Shown piece by piece: positions 1 to 11,769 of a stretch of 64,000 bases of DNA. Origin of the DNA: Hyperoodon ampullatus. Taxonomy: Eukaryota; Chordata; Mammalia; Artiodactyla; Ziphiidae. Location: NCBI GenBank assembly GCA_949752795.1, contig OX457063.1, positions 72,198,271 through 72,262,270 of the forward strand, written 5' to 3'. Numbering within the stretch: position 1 is the stretch's first letter; the number at the start of each line of letters is the position of its first letter. A program made the position numbers and the translations under genes. Under the pieces are notes generated by a model. That model ran no database searches, had not been told where the DNA came from, and worked only from the letters and a program-made list of their open reading frames with translations.

Positions 1-1700
1 CAACCTAACGTAACTTTTGACATTCCACTATTTTCAAACTTTTCACTTTCATATAGTATTTTTATGTTTTTAATTCAAGTGGGAATTGTTTCTTCTTAAA
101 GAAATATAACTCATTCAATTTACTTTGATTATTGATGCATTTAATTTTATTTCTGTCATTACATTAAAAAGTGTTCTTTGCCTTTCTTCTTTTTTATTAA
201 TGATAGACTTTAATTTTAGAAGAGTTTTATATTAACATAAATATTGAGAAAATATTCAAAGAATTCCCATATACTTCCTCCACCCTCACACAGAGTTCTC
301 TTATTAATATCTTCCATTACTTAGTATGGTACATTTTCCTTGTTCAGAAGTCTCTTTTTTTCTGAAATTACCATAGTTATTCTAACTTTCTTTTGATTAG
401 CGTCATCATGGCATATCTTGTACCATCCCTTTACTTTTAATCTGTCTTTTTATTTATAGTGTGTTTCTTGTAGACAACATATAGTTGGGTCTTGTTTTTA
501 AGACAGTCCATCTCTGTCTTTACATTGATGTATTTAGACCATTTACATTTAAAGTAATTATTGATATAGTTAGATTAATATCTATCATGTTTATAACTTT
601 TTAAATTTCTTTCACCTGTTCTTTTTTTCACTTTCCTCTCTCCACTGGTTTTCACTGATTCTGTTTTATATAATTCTGTTTACTCTCCTTTCTTAGCATA
701 TCCATTATACTTCTTTTTAAATAATTTTGGCAGGTGCCCTAGAGTGTGCAATATACATGTAAAGGTATATTAAACTAAGTCTACTTTTAAATAATACTAC
801 CACTTCACAAGTAGTACAGGTACCTTATAACAGAGTATTCTTAACTTCTCCCTCCCACCATTTATAACATTTCAATCATTTATTTTACTTATCGACCTGC
901 TATCTTCACAAAATACATTGCTATTATTTTACTTTGAAAAAACAATTATATACAGTTGACCCTTGCACAACAAAGGTTTGAACCATGCAGGTCCACTTAT
1001 AACATGAATTTTAAAAATAAATATAGTACATGTATTTTTGTTTTACAGATCTTTAAGTGTGGGAAAACTTTTGTGTTCAAGTAGACATCACAATAGGTGG
1101 AATAAAAAGAACTAGGATTTGAGTTTGGGATCTATCCAAAAGTGTCAGATTTCTACCTTTGGGTGAATCACATATCAATTCATTTGCTTTTGAGGCAGAG
1201 GTAGCAGTACTTGAATTTTCAACAGCTTGAAGGGTTGGCAACCCTACCTCCCCAAGTTTTTCAAGGGCCAACTGTATTAGATCAACTGAAAATAAGAAAA
1301 TTACAGGTATATATTTACCTTGATGTATTCCTTCTCCAACACTTTCCTTTTCTTTATATAAATCCAAGTTTCTGAACTATATTGTTTTCCTTATTTCTGA
1401 AAAACTGCTTTTAATATTTCTTGCAGGACAGTTTTGCAGGCAGTGAGTTCCCACCGTTTTTTGTTTGTCTGATAAGGTCCTTATTGCTCCCTCACTTATG
1501 AAGAATAATTGCTCTGGATATAGAATTCTAAGTTGGTAAGTTTTTTAAAATATTTTATTTCACTTCATTCTATTCTGACTTTCATGGTTTCTAAAGATAA
1601 ATATATTTCTTATTTTTTCTCCAAGAAAAGTTATTAATTTTCAATTTGCTAAACTTACTTTTTGTTGTGATTACAGAATGGTGAATTCCAAGCTCTTTAC
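1..1700 (-). mobile_element. Old L1 LINE, antisense, interrupted
   Basis: Read on the minus strand this resembles the ORF1/5' part of an old mammalian L1. Around 460-600 it has the antisense of the early ORF2 region (GTGTTTCTTGTAGACAACAT, then a stretch resembling 'attattgatatagtt'), and at 1420-1590 the typical antisense 5' region about an element that 'ggatatagaattctaagttgg'. A Tigger-type element splits it at 953-1274. No intact reading frame remains. The subfamily (L1M class) is my estimate and the outer boundaries are approximate. Confidence 0.7.
953..1274. mobile_element. Tigger-type (Tc1/mariner) non-autonomous DNA transposon
   Basis: The left end CAGTTGACCCTTGCACAA and the right end TCAAGGGCCAACTG are inverted repeats of each other. 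The element is flanked by TA dinucleotides at 951-952 and 1275-1276, the target duplication expected for the mariner/Tigger superfamily. It is 322 bp, far too short for a transposase. The 96-codon antisense frame over it is noise. The exact family (MER44/MER2-like) is not certain. Confidence 0.85.
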
Positions 1701-1786
1701 ATTTAGGACCTGAAACCAGAAGTCCCTGAAACTAGTTTTGGATTTTTCTGTTTTGTTTGTTTTGTTTTTAATAAGAAAGTACTATG

Positions 1787-4071
1787 GATCAGGAACTCTG
1801 GGCTGAAGGGCTCTTGTGAGGCCTGTGAACACAGCACCCTGTGAGAAAGTGAAGCTAGACTACACACAAAGGAAAAAAAAAGAAGTCCACAGGAAGAAAA
1901 GAGAATATGAAGAATTAGAATTCTTGCTGCCTCTGAATATTATTGGCCCTTGAGGTGAGTAGACTAGAGAAAACTCCAATTTGGTTAAGGAATAAACCTC
2001 GTGTGGCTGATAGGGTCTTGGTGCTTAGGCTGGGTGTGAGGCCTGTGCCTCTGATATGGGAGAGCTGAGTTCAGAACATTGGACTACCAGAGACCTCCCA
2101 GCCCCACATAATATCAATCCGATAGAGCTCCCCAGGAGATCTCTGTCTCAATGCTAAGACCCAGCTCCACTCAACGACCAGCAAGATTCAGTGCTGGACG
2201 CCCCATACCAAACAACTAGCAAGACAGAAACACAACCACACCCATTAGCAGAGAAGCTGCCTAAAATCATAAGAAGTTCACAGACACCCCAAAACACACT
2301 ACCAGACACGGTCTTGCTCACCAGAAAGACAAGATCCAGGCTCACCCACAAGAACACAGGCACCAGTCCCCTCCTCCAGGAAGCCTACACAACTAACTGA
2401 ACCAACCTTACCTCCTGGGGGCAGACACCAAAAACAAAGGGAAATATAAACCTGCAGCCTGTGAAAAGGAGACCTCAAACACAGTAAGTTAAGCAAAATG
2501 AGGAGACAGAAAAATATGCAGCAGATGAAGGAGCAAGGTAAAAACCCACCAGATCAAGCAAATGAAGAGGAAATAGGCAGTCTACCTGAAAAAGAATTCA
2601 GAGTAATGATAGTAAAGATGATCCAAAATCTTGGAAATAGAATGGAGAAAATACAAGAAACGTCTAAGAAGGACCTAGAACAACTAAAGAGCAAATAAAC
2701 AAGGATAAACAACACAGCAAATGAAATTTAAAATTCTCTAGAAGGAATCAACAGCAGAATAACTCAGGCAGAAGAACGAATAGGTGACCTGGAAGATGAA
2801 ATAGTGGAAATAACGACCACAGAGCATAATAAAGAAAAAAGAATGAAAAGAATTGAGGACAGTCTCAGAGACCTCTGGGACAACATTAAATGAACCAACA
2901 TCTGAATTATATGGGTGCCAGAAGAAGAAGAGAAAAAGAAAGTGTCTGAGAAAATATTTGAAAAGATTATACTTGACAACTTCCCTAATATGGGAAAGGA
3001 AATAGTCAATCAAGTCCAGGAAGCACAGAGTCCCATACAGGATAAATCCAATGACAAAAACGTCAAGACACATGTTAATCAAACTATCAAAAATGAAATA
3101 CAGAGAAAAAATATTAAAAGCAGCAAGGGAAAATCAACAAATAACATAGAAGGGAATTCCCAAAAGGTTAACAGCTGACCTTTCAGCAGAAACTCTGCAA
3201 GCCAGAAGGGAGTGGCAGGACATATTTAAAGTGATGAAAGGGGAAAACCTACAACAAAGATTACTCTACCCTGCAAGAATCTCATTCAGATTTGATGGAG
3301 AAATTAAAACCTTTACAGACAAGCAAAATCTCAGAGTATTCAGCACCACCAAACCAGCTTTACAACAAATGCTAAAGGAACTTCTCTAGGCAGGAAACAC
3401 AAGAGAGGGAAAACACCAACAGTAACAAACCCAAAACAATTAAGAAAATGGGAATAGGAAAATACATATTGATACTTACCTTAATTGTAAATGGGTTAAA
3501 CGCTCCAACCAAAAGACATAGTCTGGCTCAATGGAAAAAAAAAGAAAAAACACCTGTACATATGTTGGCTACAGGAGACCCACTTGAGACCTAGGGACAC
3601 ATATAGACTGAAAGTGAGGGGATGGAAAAAGATATATTCAATGCAAATGGAAATCAAAAGAAAAATGGAGTAGCAATTCTCATATCAGACAAAATAGACT
3701 TTAAAATAAAGAAGAACCTGAAGAACCTAGGGGCAGGACAGGAATAAAGACTCAGTCATAGAGAATGGACTTGAGGACACGAGGAGGGGGAAGGGTAAGC
3801 TGGAACGAAGTGAGAGAGTGTCACTGACATATATACACTACCAAATATAAAATAGATAACTTGTGGGAAGCAGTCACATAGCACAGGGAGATCAGCTTGG
3901 TGCTTTTTGACCACCTAGAGGGGTGGGATAGGGAGTGTGGGAGCAAGACGCAAGAGGGAGGGTATATGGGCATATATGTATAGGTATAGCTCATTCACTT
4001 TGTTATATAGCAAAAAGTAACACAACAATGTAAAGCAATTATACGCCAATAAAGTTGTTTAAAAAAAAAAA
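1787..4071 (+). mobile_element. Internally deleted L1 LINE with 5' UTR, ORF1 and 3' UTR
   Basis: A cetartiodactyl L1 that keeps its 5' region (1787-2497), a decayed ORF1 (2498-3389), the first ~265 bp of ORF2 (from ATG at 3448; endonuclease start) and the 3' UTR (about 3718-4060) ending in an A tail (4061-4071). At about 3711-3718 the text jumps from the endonuclease region straight into the 3' UTR, so the rest of the endonuclease, the reverse transcriptase and the C-terminal domain are missing. An imperfect 14 bp target duplication flanks it (1773-1786 and 4071-4084; the mismatches are transitions). The flanking sequence on the right is older L1 ORF2. Confidence 0.85.
2498..3389 (+). pseudogene. 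L1 ORF1 (ORF1p) remnant
   Basis: ORF1p is the RNA-binding chaperone of L1. The ATG at 2498 opens an N-terminal segment rich in Gln, Lys and Glu (coiled-coil region). The C-terminal domain is recognisable near 3170-3389, with words such as ETLQARREWQ and KPALQQMLKELL, ending at the TAG at 3387-3389. It is broken by in-frame stops at 2696 and 2891 and by a frameshift near 3160. It cannot make a functional protein. Confidence 0.85.
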
Positions 4072-4084
4072 GGAAAGCACTGTG

Positions 4085-4340
4085 AACAATTCCACGAAGA
4101 TAAATTTGAAAACTTATAAGTAATAGATATTTTTCTAAAAGTATATAAATTGCAAAAAATGAATTACAAAGAAATAGGAAACATAATTTAAATTATCATA
4201 ATAAATTTAGTTAGTGATTTAAACTTCCCCACAAAAAGACACTAGGAACTAAGGCTTTTACAGGTAAATTTTATAAGCCTTTTAAAAAATAAAGAATTCT
4301 TAGGTATGAAACATTTGTATAGAAATAAAAGAAAAAGAAA
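4085..4340 (+). mobile_element. Older L1 ORF2 fragment
   Basis: The sequence after the target duplication (gaacaattccacgaagataa, then 'tttgaaaacttataag') matches the part of L1 ORF2 coding for the region before the reverse transcriptase. It is degenerate and has no open frame. The internally deleted L1 appears to have inserted at its left edge. Confidence 0.65.
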
Positions 4341-4589
4341 AAAAATTCCTACTAGAAATCTAGGAAAAGAAATGAAACTTAACCTAGTAGCATTTATTTT
4401 CCAGAAACCTACAGCAAGCATACTAGAGAATGGTGAAACTTAGAAACATTTTTGTTAAAGTCAGATGCCAGATAATGATGCCACATATTACCAGTTAGAT
4501 TCAGTGTTTTACTGATGCTCCTATTTAGGTAATAAGACAAGAAAAATAAATATAAGATAGATACCTCCTTTCTTTCATTCCTTATTGTC

Positions 4590-4972
4590 ATTGGCAGAAT
4601 TCAGTTCCTTTATTTTGCAGGATAAAGTCTCCATTTTCTTGCTGGCTGGCAGCCAGGAATAGCTCTCAGATCCAAAAGGTCTCTGCAAAGGCCCCCTCTA
4701 TCTCAGCAACACAGAATCTCCCTTACATCAACACTTTTCAAACTTCCAATCTCTTATTCTCTTCTGCTGACAGCCTCAGAAAACTTTCTGCTTTGAAAGA
4801 GCTCATGTGATTCAGTCAGGTCTATGGGGATAATCTCATTAACTTAATGTCAACAGATCAATAACCTCAATTATGTCTGCAAATCCCTTTTTCTATGTAA
4901 CAGAATAATGACAGTAACACCACCATGGGGTGGAGATCATAAGAGTCATCTTAGAATTCTGCCAACCATACT
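4590..4972 (-). mobile_element. MLT1-family solo LTR (ERVL-MaLR), partial
   Basis: Words typical of MLT1 LTRs read in antisense: 'tcttgctggctggcagccag', 'gctcatgtgattcagtcagg', and a right end 'attctgccaaccata', the complement of the TATGG...GCAGAAT LTR start. No internal retroviral sequence is present. The left end is lost. Confidence 0.7.
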
Positions 4973-5418
4973 ACTCATACCACTGTCAACCATGTTAGAC
5001 TGATATTTAGTGAAAGCAAAATGTTCATTATTGTTTCACTAAAATATTTTAGTTGTAGAAATAATGAATTCATGAATGAGCTGACAACATAGTCACTCAC
5101 AAAAGCCTTATAACTTAATTCTGGTCTTGCTTACATATCATCACATCACATGTGATTGGATTTTAGAAACATTATCAATAATCATCTTAATTAACTTTGT
5201 TACACTTCCCTAGGTTGTAATTGTTGGTGAAAATGATCTTTTTAACTCAACTTCTAAAAAAAATTATTTCTGTGAAATGAAGCCACTTACCTAAGGATTT
5301 ACTTCAATTGCATAAAAGAAGTGTATCCAGGTATAAAATATAATTATCAATGTTTGTTTAATCCTTATCCAATTATCAATGTTCAGAAAGGAAGGATTAA
5401 AAGGAGTAAACAACTTAC
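4973..5418. other. Unassigned AT-rich sequence
   Basis: No gene, RNA or repeat family is recognised here. Confidence 0.5.
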
Positions 5419-5532
5419 CAGTAGTTTATTACATCCTGAAGTAGAACTGATATGTTTTATAAATGTGTCTTCACGCTGAACAAGGACATCAAATTCTCCT
5501 TTAAGATAGATTTCTTTCCATTCTGGGATGAT
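5419..5532 (-). other. Candidate coding exon (114 bp)
   Basis: On the minus strand a 114 bp segment is preceded by a pyrimidine-rich acceptor (gcattttctcag) and followed by a consensus donor (GTAAGTTG). Only one of the three frames is open. It gives 38 codons starting I-I-P-E-W-K-E-I-Y-L-K-G and continuing with acidic and basic residues, and the length is a multiple of three. The same frame stays open about 30 codons upstream of the acceptor, so it could instead be part of a longer decayed frame. I do not recognise the protein. No convincing neighbouring exon was found within 5 kb. Confidence 0.3.
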
Positions 5533-5670
5533 CTGAGAAAATGCATTGGGTATACACCCATAAACTAGACATAAAGTGGTAATATTCTTGATCCTAGTGA
5601 GCTCCTTGAAAATAAGAAAGCTTTCTTTGAATTCTTGTTTCCTTCAGCCATCAGTGTCTAGAACACAGTC

Positions 5671-7196
5671 AACTAATCTGAGTACTCCAATGGTAATTTC
5701 ACCATTGTCACAAACCATTGGCTCTGGCCCAGTTTATAGACATATTATCTTAAACCATGCAGCGACTTTTAAATATTAGAATCAGGTGTCAATACTTTTT
5801 ACATTAGGAGATTTTATATTTTTTAAACAAATATAGATGTTTGACTTATTCTGAAACACAGAACCCACATTCCCATATACCACCTATCCTCTGAAAGTGC
5901 TCCAGTTCAGCTGGGGCAAGCACTCTCCAGTTTAGCATGGTATACAACCAGGTTGTTTTGCTTATTTACATTACCTACCTGGATCCTAAGGGATTTTAAG
6001 TTTTCTATCAGTTCTGCTCTCTAAATGTTGTTTTCATGATGTGTTTCAGATATGCTAGTCTCAATGAACGCTCTAAGGAAGAAAAATAAAGCAATACACT
6101 TAAGGTTATTAAGTAAAGAAACTCGACTAAACACATTTTTGAAACACCATTGGCTGTAGAGCACTTTAATGAATAACTCTTATTAATATATAACAGAACT
6201 CACAATTTATGGTACATATTACATATTTATATTATTCTTTGCTGTTCTTACCTACTGAAAAGAATATGACACCTCTTGTTATAGCCAGGCTCCTCTAGCT
6301 TATGGCAAAATTTATGTGATAAAATTTTGGGCAGAGGGAAAGGAGGAGAAAGATTTGCAATCCCAGGGCAACAAGAATAAGGGGAAAAGGAAAGTAAAAC
6401 AGAGAAAGAGGAAAAACTAATCCAAGGTGGTACTTGAACTAGTAAATCAAAGCTTTACAAGGAAACTTAGGTCAATGCTCAGTAACATGAGATATTACTG
6501 CAATGGCCATATGGAATCATCATGCTTCATAACAGCCATTACTTGTTCCTTCCTGTCTCCTGTCTCTCACTGGTCAAAATTCCATTTTTTTTTTATGTTG
6601 TTTACCTATCTTCTCCAAGTAGCCATTAGGAAAGATATATATAACACAGTAGGATGCTTCACCTGACTCCAACAGCGGTGAGAAGTTCCAGAACCTTCAG
6701 GGTCTGGTTGGGTTGGATCTACAAGTCAGAACTGCTGCTGTTTTCTCTATAACAGGCACAATTTAGGTCTTGTTGGAGATCTACACTTACCCAGGGTCAG
6801 GCTGATACAGCCAAAAATGTTAGGAAATGAGTCACTGGCAATGGCACCAGGGAATCTTCACTAGGCAAATAGCTCAGAAAGCAAATAGAACCAAGCAAAT
6901 TGGGAGGATAGATACCTCAAGGTTGATACACTTTCTATCAGGTAATGCTTAATTCTGAAAAGCTAACACAGCAGGAAAAAAGCAACAACTTTAGAGGAAC
7001 TGTGATTCAGTTTTCCCTGTTGCAAGGATCTTCTACAATTAGGTATTTGAAGCCATTTTCCTCTAAGGTTTTTTTTTCTTTTCACAGTTTACTAATTTCC
7101 TTTACATATTAGAAATTTCTCTAGTTGTATGTAAAGCGACATGACTTTTCCGGTTTTTATCTTTGTTTCCACTAAGGCTCTGGCATTGCTGCTTTT
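5671..7196. other. Unassigned sequence
   Basis: No supported gene. A short stretch just to the left (5590-5670, 'gtgagctccttgaaaataag') weakly resembles an L2/MIR 3' end. A purine-rich run lies at 6333-6420. The 79-codon plus-strand frame at 6427-6666 has no family features. Confidence 0.4.
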
Positions 7197-7360
7197 CAGC
7201 TTGGTGCTCTGTGGTGACCTAGATGGGTGGGATGGAGGTGTGGGAGGGATGTCCAAGAGGGAGGGGATATATATATATACATATAGCTGATTCACTTCGC
7301 TGTACAGCAGAAACTAATACCACATTGTAAAGCAACTATACCCCAATTAAAAAAAAAAAA
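7197..7360 (+). mobile_element. Young L1, 5'-truncated, 3' UTR only
   Basis: About 150 bp of the cetartiodactyl L1 3' UTR: 'gtgacctagatgggtggg', the 'gctgattcacttcgctgtac' word, and the conserved terminus TTGTAAAGCAACTATACCCC followed by an A tail at 7349-7360. It shares this terminus with the copies ending near 4070 and 56510. I could not identify a clear target duplication. Confidence 0.9.
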
Positions 7361-7361
7361 G

Positions 7362-8864
7362 ATTGGCTTGTGTTTATCCTGCTCCACACAAAGTGTCTTC
7401 TTCAAATTGAAGACTGATATTTTTCTTTGATTCCTGATGTCCAGCTTTATACAAGTTACTCAACTTACTTCCACAAATACACCAAACCAGGGTTACTGGA
7501 TTTTTCTCTCAGTATAGACATTGTAGTCTAGAATTAAAAACATCCAGAAGAAAAACCTCCCAAGAGGTTTCTAACTTTAACATATTCAAATCTCTTCCTT
7601 TTAGGCTCCTCTTCTCTTTAGGCATTCTGGAATTTCCTTTTCTGAGATTCAAGATCAGCTAAGTATTTATATTTTTATACTTGTCTACATACCTAGATGG
7701 TCAATGTATTCTCATCCTTCCTCATCAGTTTGACTAGTCTACTGATTCAAAATTGTGTGCTTCCTTTCTTATTTTCTCTCCAAAGGAATTTCAGTTTGGG
7801 AATAAAATTTTTGTTGAAATGAAGAGAAACTCTGGAAATTTGTTTTCCATTCTTTACTACTTTTTCAGCATGGATGAAGCAGCAAAAAGATGTATATTTA
7901 TACCATCTCTCCATTCTCCCACACCCATTTTTAAGAGTAAATCAAATAAATCTACATACCATCCTGTGAGTCAATCCAGGTGTTATGCTCCATCTAGAGT
8001 CCCATCTAGTAACATGTCCTCTAGTAACATGTCCTCTCTTTTTATAACCCCAAAGCCCTTAATGTCTATGAAATGTCTTTACCCAAAGACTTTTAGTACT
8101 CATCATTAGCAATAATAACAACATGTGAGATTAGTAGTACTGGAGGTAGGGGTGGGAAAGAAGCAAATTTATGCTTATTTCTAGGGACATCTGGAAGGCT
8201 GGTAAGGACTCTTAGTCAAAAAATAAGACTGATACAACACTAGCTAGTGATTTATAATATTCCTTTTAAAGCTTGAAACTCCATGGGAGGCACCAGCTTC
8301 TCTCCATTCTTTCAGGATGTATAAATGGATGTTTTGTACTTGGTGTAAATGGTTGCCAAGCATGGTTTTAGCTGTATGATCAGTGGGCAAAAAGCCCACT
8401 CTCTGGAATTAGGTGCTTGGGTTGCCTTGAAATTGAGTCACCTCACACAAATCTGGGTGTTTCATAATCTGAATCTGAAGCATGTCCTTTGAGGCTGAAA
8501 AGGATCCCAGAGGGCTGTTCCTGGAAGTTTTTGGACCTTTCTGTGATTGCATGTTCTTTCATTCTCCTGTTGTGCTGTATACTTCACTTTTCTTACAGGC
8601 TTACATGAGTTCACTCTGTGGAGTCTTTTGAGTCCTTTCAGTTAACCAACCAGTGTAAATTGATGGAGGTCTCAATAATACATGTAAAACATCACTCTAT
8701 TCAGTGTAGGTATTTTAAAAGGGGTGTAACTCTACCTCATTTCGCAGATAGAGAAATGAAACCAGAGAAGTCATATAGCATGTTCAGTATACCACAACAA
8801 ATTTCAAACTATCATATTAGTTAAAAAAATGTATAGGGGAATGCTCACTGAGTTAAGAATAATA
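7362..8864. other. Unassigned sequence
   Basis: No recognised repeat except a possible MIR-like word near 8740. It contains the exon-like segment at 7869-7965. Several frames of 60-118 codons occur here without start-site context or domain features. Confidence 0.4.
7869..7965 (+). other. Candidate exon (97 bp), weak
   Basis: A strong pyrimidine tract and acceptor (ccattctttactactttttcag, split here as 'ccattctttactac' plus 'tttttcag') precede CATGGATGAAGC. A GTGAGT donor follows at 7966, but the exon side of the donor (CCT) is poor. The open frame reads M-D-E-A-A-K-R-C and continues open through the donor. The protein is not recognised, and chance is quite possible. Confidence 0.15.
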
Positions 8865-9000
8865 AGAATTAGGGTTTTACTTCAGCTCTGCTATCAGCAA
8901 GTTATGCCACCAGAAAAAAAACTGCTTAATCATCATAGTCCTCATATGGTAAATTGAAGTAATAACACAGCCTGTATCTGTCTCAGTGTGACTGAGCAAA
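8865..9000 (+). mobile_element. MIR SINE remnant
   Basis: MIR-like order of words: 'cttcagctctgctatcagca', then a block equivalent to 'cctcatctgtaaaatg' (here 'cctcatatggtaaattgaag'), then 'aataacacagcctgtatctg'. Strongly diverged. Confidence 0.55.
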
Positions 9001-9103
9001 AATAGAAGCATTTTTACAACAGACAGGCAACCATCTCTCTTTCAAGATGACAGATGGTAAAAACTGTTCAGAATCAGATGATGATAACTGATCAAGACAT
9101 TAC

Positions 9104-9319
9104 TTGGGGCTTCCCTGGTGGCGCAGTGGTTGAGAGTCCGCCTGCCGATGCAGGGGACAAGGGTTCGTGCCCCGGTCTGGGAAGATCCCACATGCCACGG
9201 AGCGGCTGGGCCCGTGAGTCATGGCCGCTGAGCCTGCGCGTCTGGAGCCTGTGCTCTGCAACAGGAGAGGCCACAACAGTGAGAGGCCTGCGTACCGCAA
9301 AAAAAAAAAAAAAAAAAAA
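9104..9319 (+). mobile_element. CHR SINE (cetacean tRNA-derived), full length
   Basis: A tRNA-derived SINE with pol III A box TGGCGCAGTGG (9119-9129) and B box GGTTCGTGCCC (9162-9172), a tRNA-unrelated body ending in GCGTACCGC, and an A tail at about 9299-9319. It is flanked by a perfect 10 bp target duplication AAGACATTAC (9094-9103 and 9318-9327). Open frames over it in three phases are artefacts of the GC-rich SINE. Confidence 0.97.
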
Positions 9320-9327
9320 GACATTAC

Positions 9328-10521
9328 AGAATAAAGTACATAACTCCTAATGAGAAGCATGGATGGGGGGGGATAGTTTGATGCAGAATTTTTGAGTATT
9401 AAAGAGAAGATGAGAAAACTTTATGAGAAAAAATGAGTTTTTCAACACAAAATCAAGATAATATTTATTGATACTTTCAATTATTTCAGAAAAAAGAGCG
9501 AAAGGAAGTGGTAGGCTAAGGAATATACAAATTAAGAAGACAAAATTGAGAAGCTACAAATAAACTGAAGTTTTATTTTTGAGAAATTGAAATTTAAAAA
9601 AAATTTAACTAAAAGAGTGAGGAAGATTGTGTCAGAATGAGAAATCTAATCTGAGGAGGAAAAAACAGATTCAGAAGCTATCACAGAAATGAATGATTAA
9701 GCTGTTTGAAAATAATTTACTGATTTAGTGATTTTGAATGAATTGATACTGTTTTCAATACATTAAAGATAGAGGTGAATTGAATAACAGAAATGAAAAA
9801 CAGAAATGAACAACACAAATGACATTTTAAATAAACATATGTATGCATACACACACACACACACACACGTATATATATATAGAGAGAGAGAAGGTAGAAG
9901 ACAATGAAGGCCATTCTCATGAATGAACCCCAAAGAAAATATATTTCTTTTGCAGAGTTCTTACTATAAACATCAATCTGTAAGAAAAGGAGCACTGTGC
10001 TGATAATTAGTGAAAAAAGTCAACTGTTTGCTACAAATAGAAACTTGAGAAGGAAATTTTCTAAGTGTAAATCATAAAAAACTTTTTGATAAAAGCATCC
10101 ATGATTCTTCTTTTAAAATTATTTAAATAGCACCTACTATCAAGTAAGAACAAAGAGCTGATACCAGCTTTATTACTATATTTGTAGCAAAACAGTAGCA
10201 GGAGGTTACTAAGTGTCAAAATTGGATACAATGTCACAACTGAAAAATTAGCAAAGACCTAGAACTGGAATCACCACTGTACTGTAATTAATTGCCTACT
10301 ATTTGGGGGAACAAATAAATATGTGTACAGAATTATTTTATATGTATTAAATTAAATTAACTACAACTGTGGTTTACAGATTAGTGGAAAAGGTTCACTG
10401 TCATAGATTTATGATATTTTGTTATTGTTAAATTTATTGTTGCAAAGAACATTTGTAAAATTATATTTACCCACTCTATTTCCTTAGGTTGAAATACAAG
10501 TATAAATTACTTCATTAAAGA
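9328..10521. other. Unassigned sequence with one compound microsatellite
   Basis: No family recognised apart from the compound microsatellite at 9848-9892. Confidence 0.4.
9848..9892. repeat. Compound microsatellite (CA)n(TA)n(GA)n
   Basis: Three adjoining dinucleotide runs: CA at 9848-9868, TA at 9870-9880 and GA at 9881-9892. Likely polymorphic. Confidence 0.95.
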
Positions 10522-10530
10522 TATAGGAAC

Positions 10531-10741
10531 TTTTTTTTTTTTTTTTTTTGCGGTATGCGGGTCTCTCACTGTTGTGGCCTCTCCTGTTGCGGAGCACAGG
10601 CTCCGGATGCGCAGGCTCAGCGGCCATGGCTCACGGGCCCAGCCGCTCTGCGGCATGTGGGATCTTCCCAGACCGGGGCACGAACCCATGTCCCCTGCAT
10701 TGGTAGGCGGACTCTCAAGCACTGTGCCACCAGGGAAGCCC
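10531..10741 (-). mobile_element. CHR SINE, full length
   Basis: Reverse complement of the CHR SINE. The poly-T tail is at 10531-10549, and the body ends in CCACCAGGGAAGCC. A 9 bp target duplication TATAGGAAC lies at 10522-10530 and 10742-10750. The B box region carries CpG-decay changes (cgaacccatgtcccc on the plus strand). Confidence 0.97.
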
Positions 10742-10750
10742 TATAGGAAC

Positions 10751-11769
10751 ATTTTTAATGTTTTAATATAAACTGGCATACACATTGACCATAAACAGTT
10801 CAATACATGTTTTTTCCTTGCTCAATATAGAAGCATGATTTAGAAATCTAAATTGAACACCACTTTATATTTCTTTCAGCAACAGATTAAGTTCATCTAA
10901 CAGGTTGTCGACAGGTCCTAAGGTACTCAGGTTTTTTAGTTTACCATGCTTTTATGTGGGAAGTCCAAATTTGAAAATTTCCACTAGATTTTACAACATC
11001 CCTTTACATCTTTGTAATTTAGTCATTTTGCCTTACAATGTCATACAATGGGCTATTACATTCCTTGGGGAAATGTAAAATTTAAAGAGATATTATACCC
11101 AAATAACTTCACTGCCTATAAGAGAAATGACAGGGAAATACTGTCATAGATCATGTTGTTTTATGGCACTTGTGATTAAGCTCATATATATGTTGGATGC
11201 TAAAGATCTGGTAATGTGTACATGTTCTCAAATTTTTAGAGAGAAAGGAGAATTAAAATAAATTGTATGGTAAAAATATAGTTGTAGGTGGTATCAACTC
11301 TTAAACTTGGCTGTGCTTCAAATGTTGATAAGAGAACTCTTTGAACTTTAGAATGTATTTTATGTAGATAATTTTATAATTGTAGCTAAGACCAAGATGT
11401 CCAGAAGTAAATTATTTCAACCAAAATTGGACTAGTTTATAAATCCTGTAGTACTGGTTTGAAATCTGGACATTACGTACAGGAAAGGGTAAAAGGGGAA
11501 TAAAAGGATGCCTAGATACCATTCTAAGAAAGAAATTAAAATGTGTAAAATATTTTTGGTACATATAGACCTATTCTGCACCACTTTTCACTTCAAAGTA
11601 CCATTTTCTTTATGTTCTCAATACCTAATGGGCTCATGTTGCAATTTCTCAGTTCTATCACATGTGCCCTAAAATAACCTACCTCACATTTCCTTCATAT
11701 TTGTAAACTACTTTTCCCAGAGCAGCTAGTCTCAATTATCTATTAGATGTAAGTTGATCTTATTAAACT
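10751..11769. other. Unassigned AT-rich sequence
   Basis: Nothing recognised. Short acceptor/donor pairs occur (for example 11720-11747, 28 bp), but their open frames are too short to interpret. Confidence 0.4.

Noticed and set aside
6598..6662. Minus-strand 65 bp segment between an AG and GTAAAC
   Set aside because: Poor acceptor without a pyrimidine tract, and one alternative frame ends at a stop exactly at the junction. Likely chance.
8600..8700. Strong plus-strand acceptor 'cacttttcttacag'
   Set aside because: All frames hit stops before any usable donor.
9107..9180. Possible tRNA gene (A and B boxes)
   Set aside because: The boxes belong to the tRNA-derived head of the CHR SINE. The body and A tail that follow, and the target duplication, show a retroposon.
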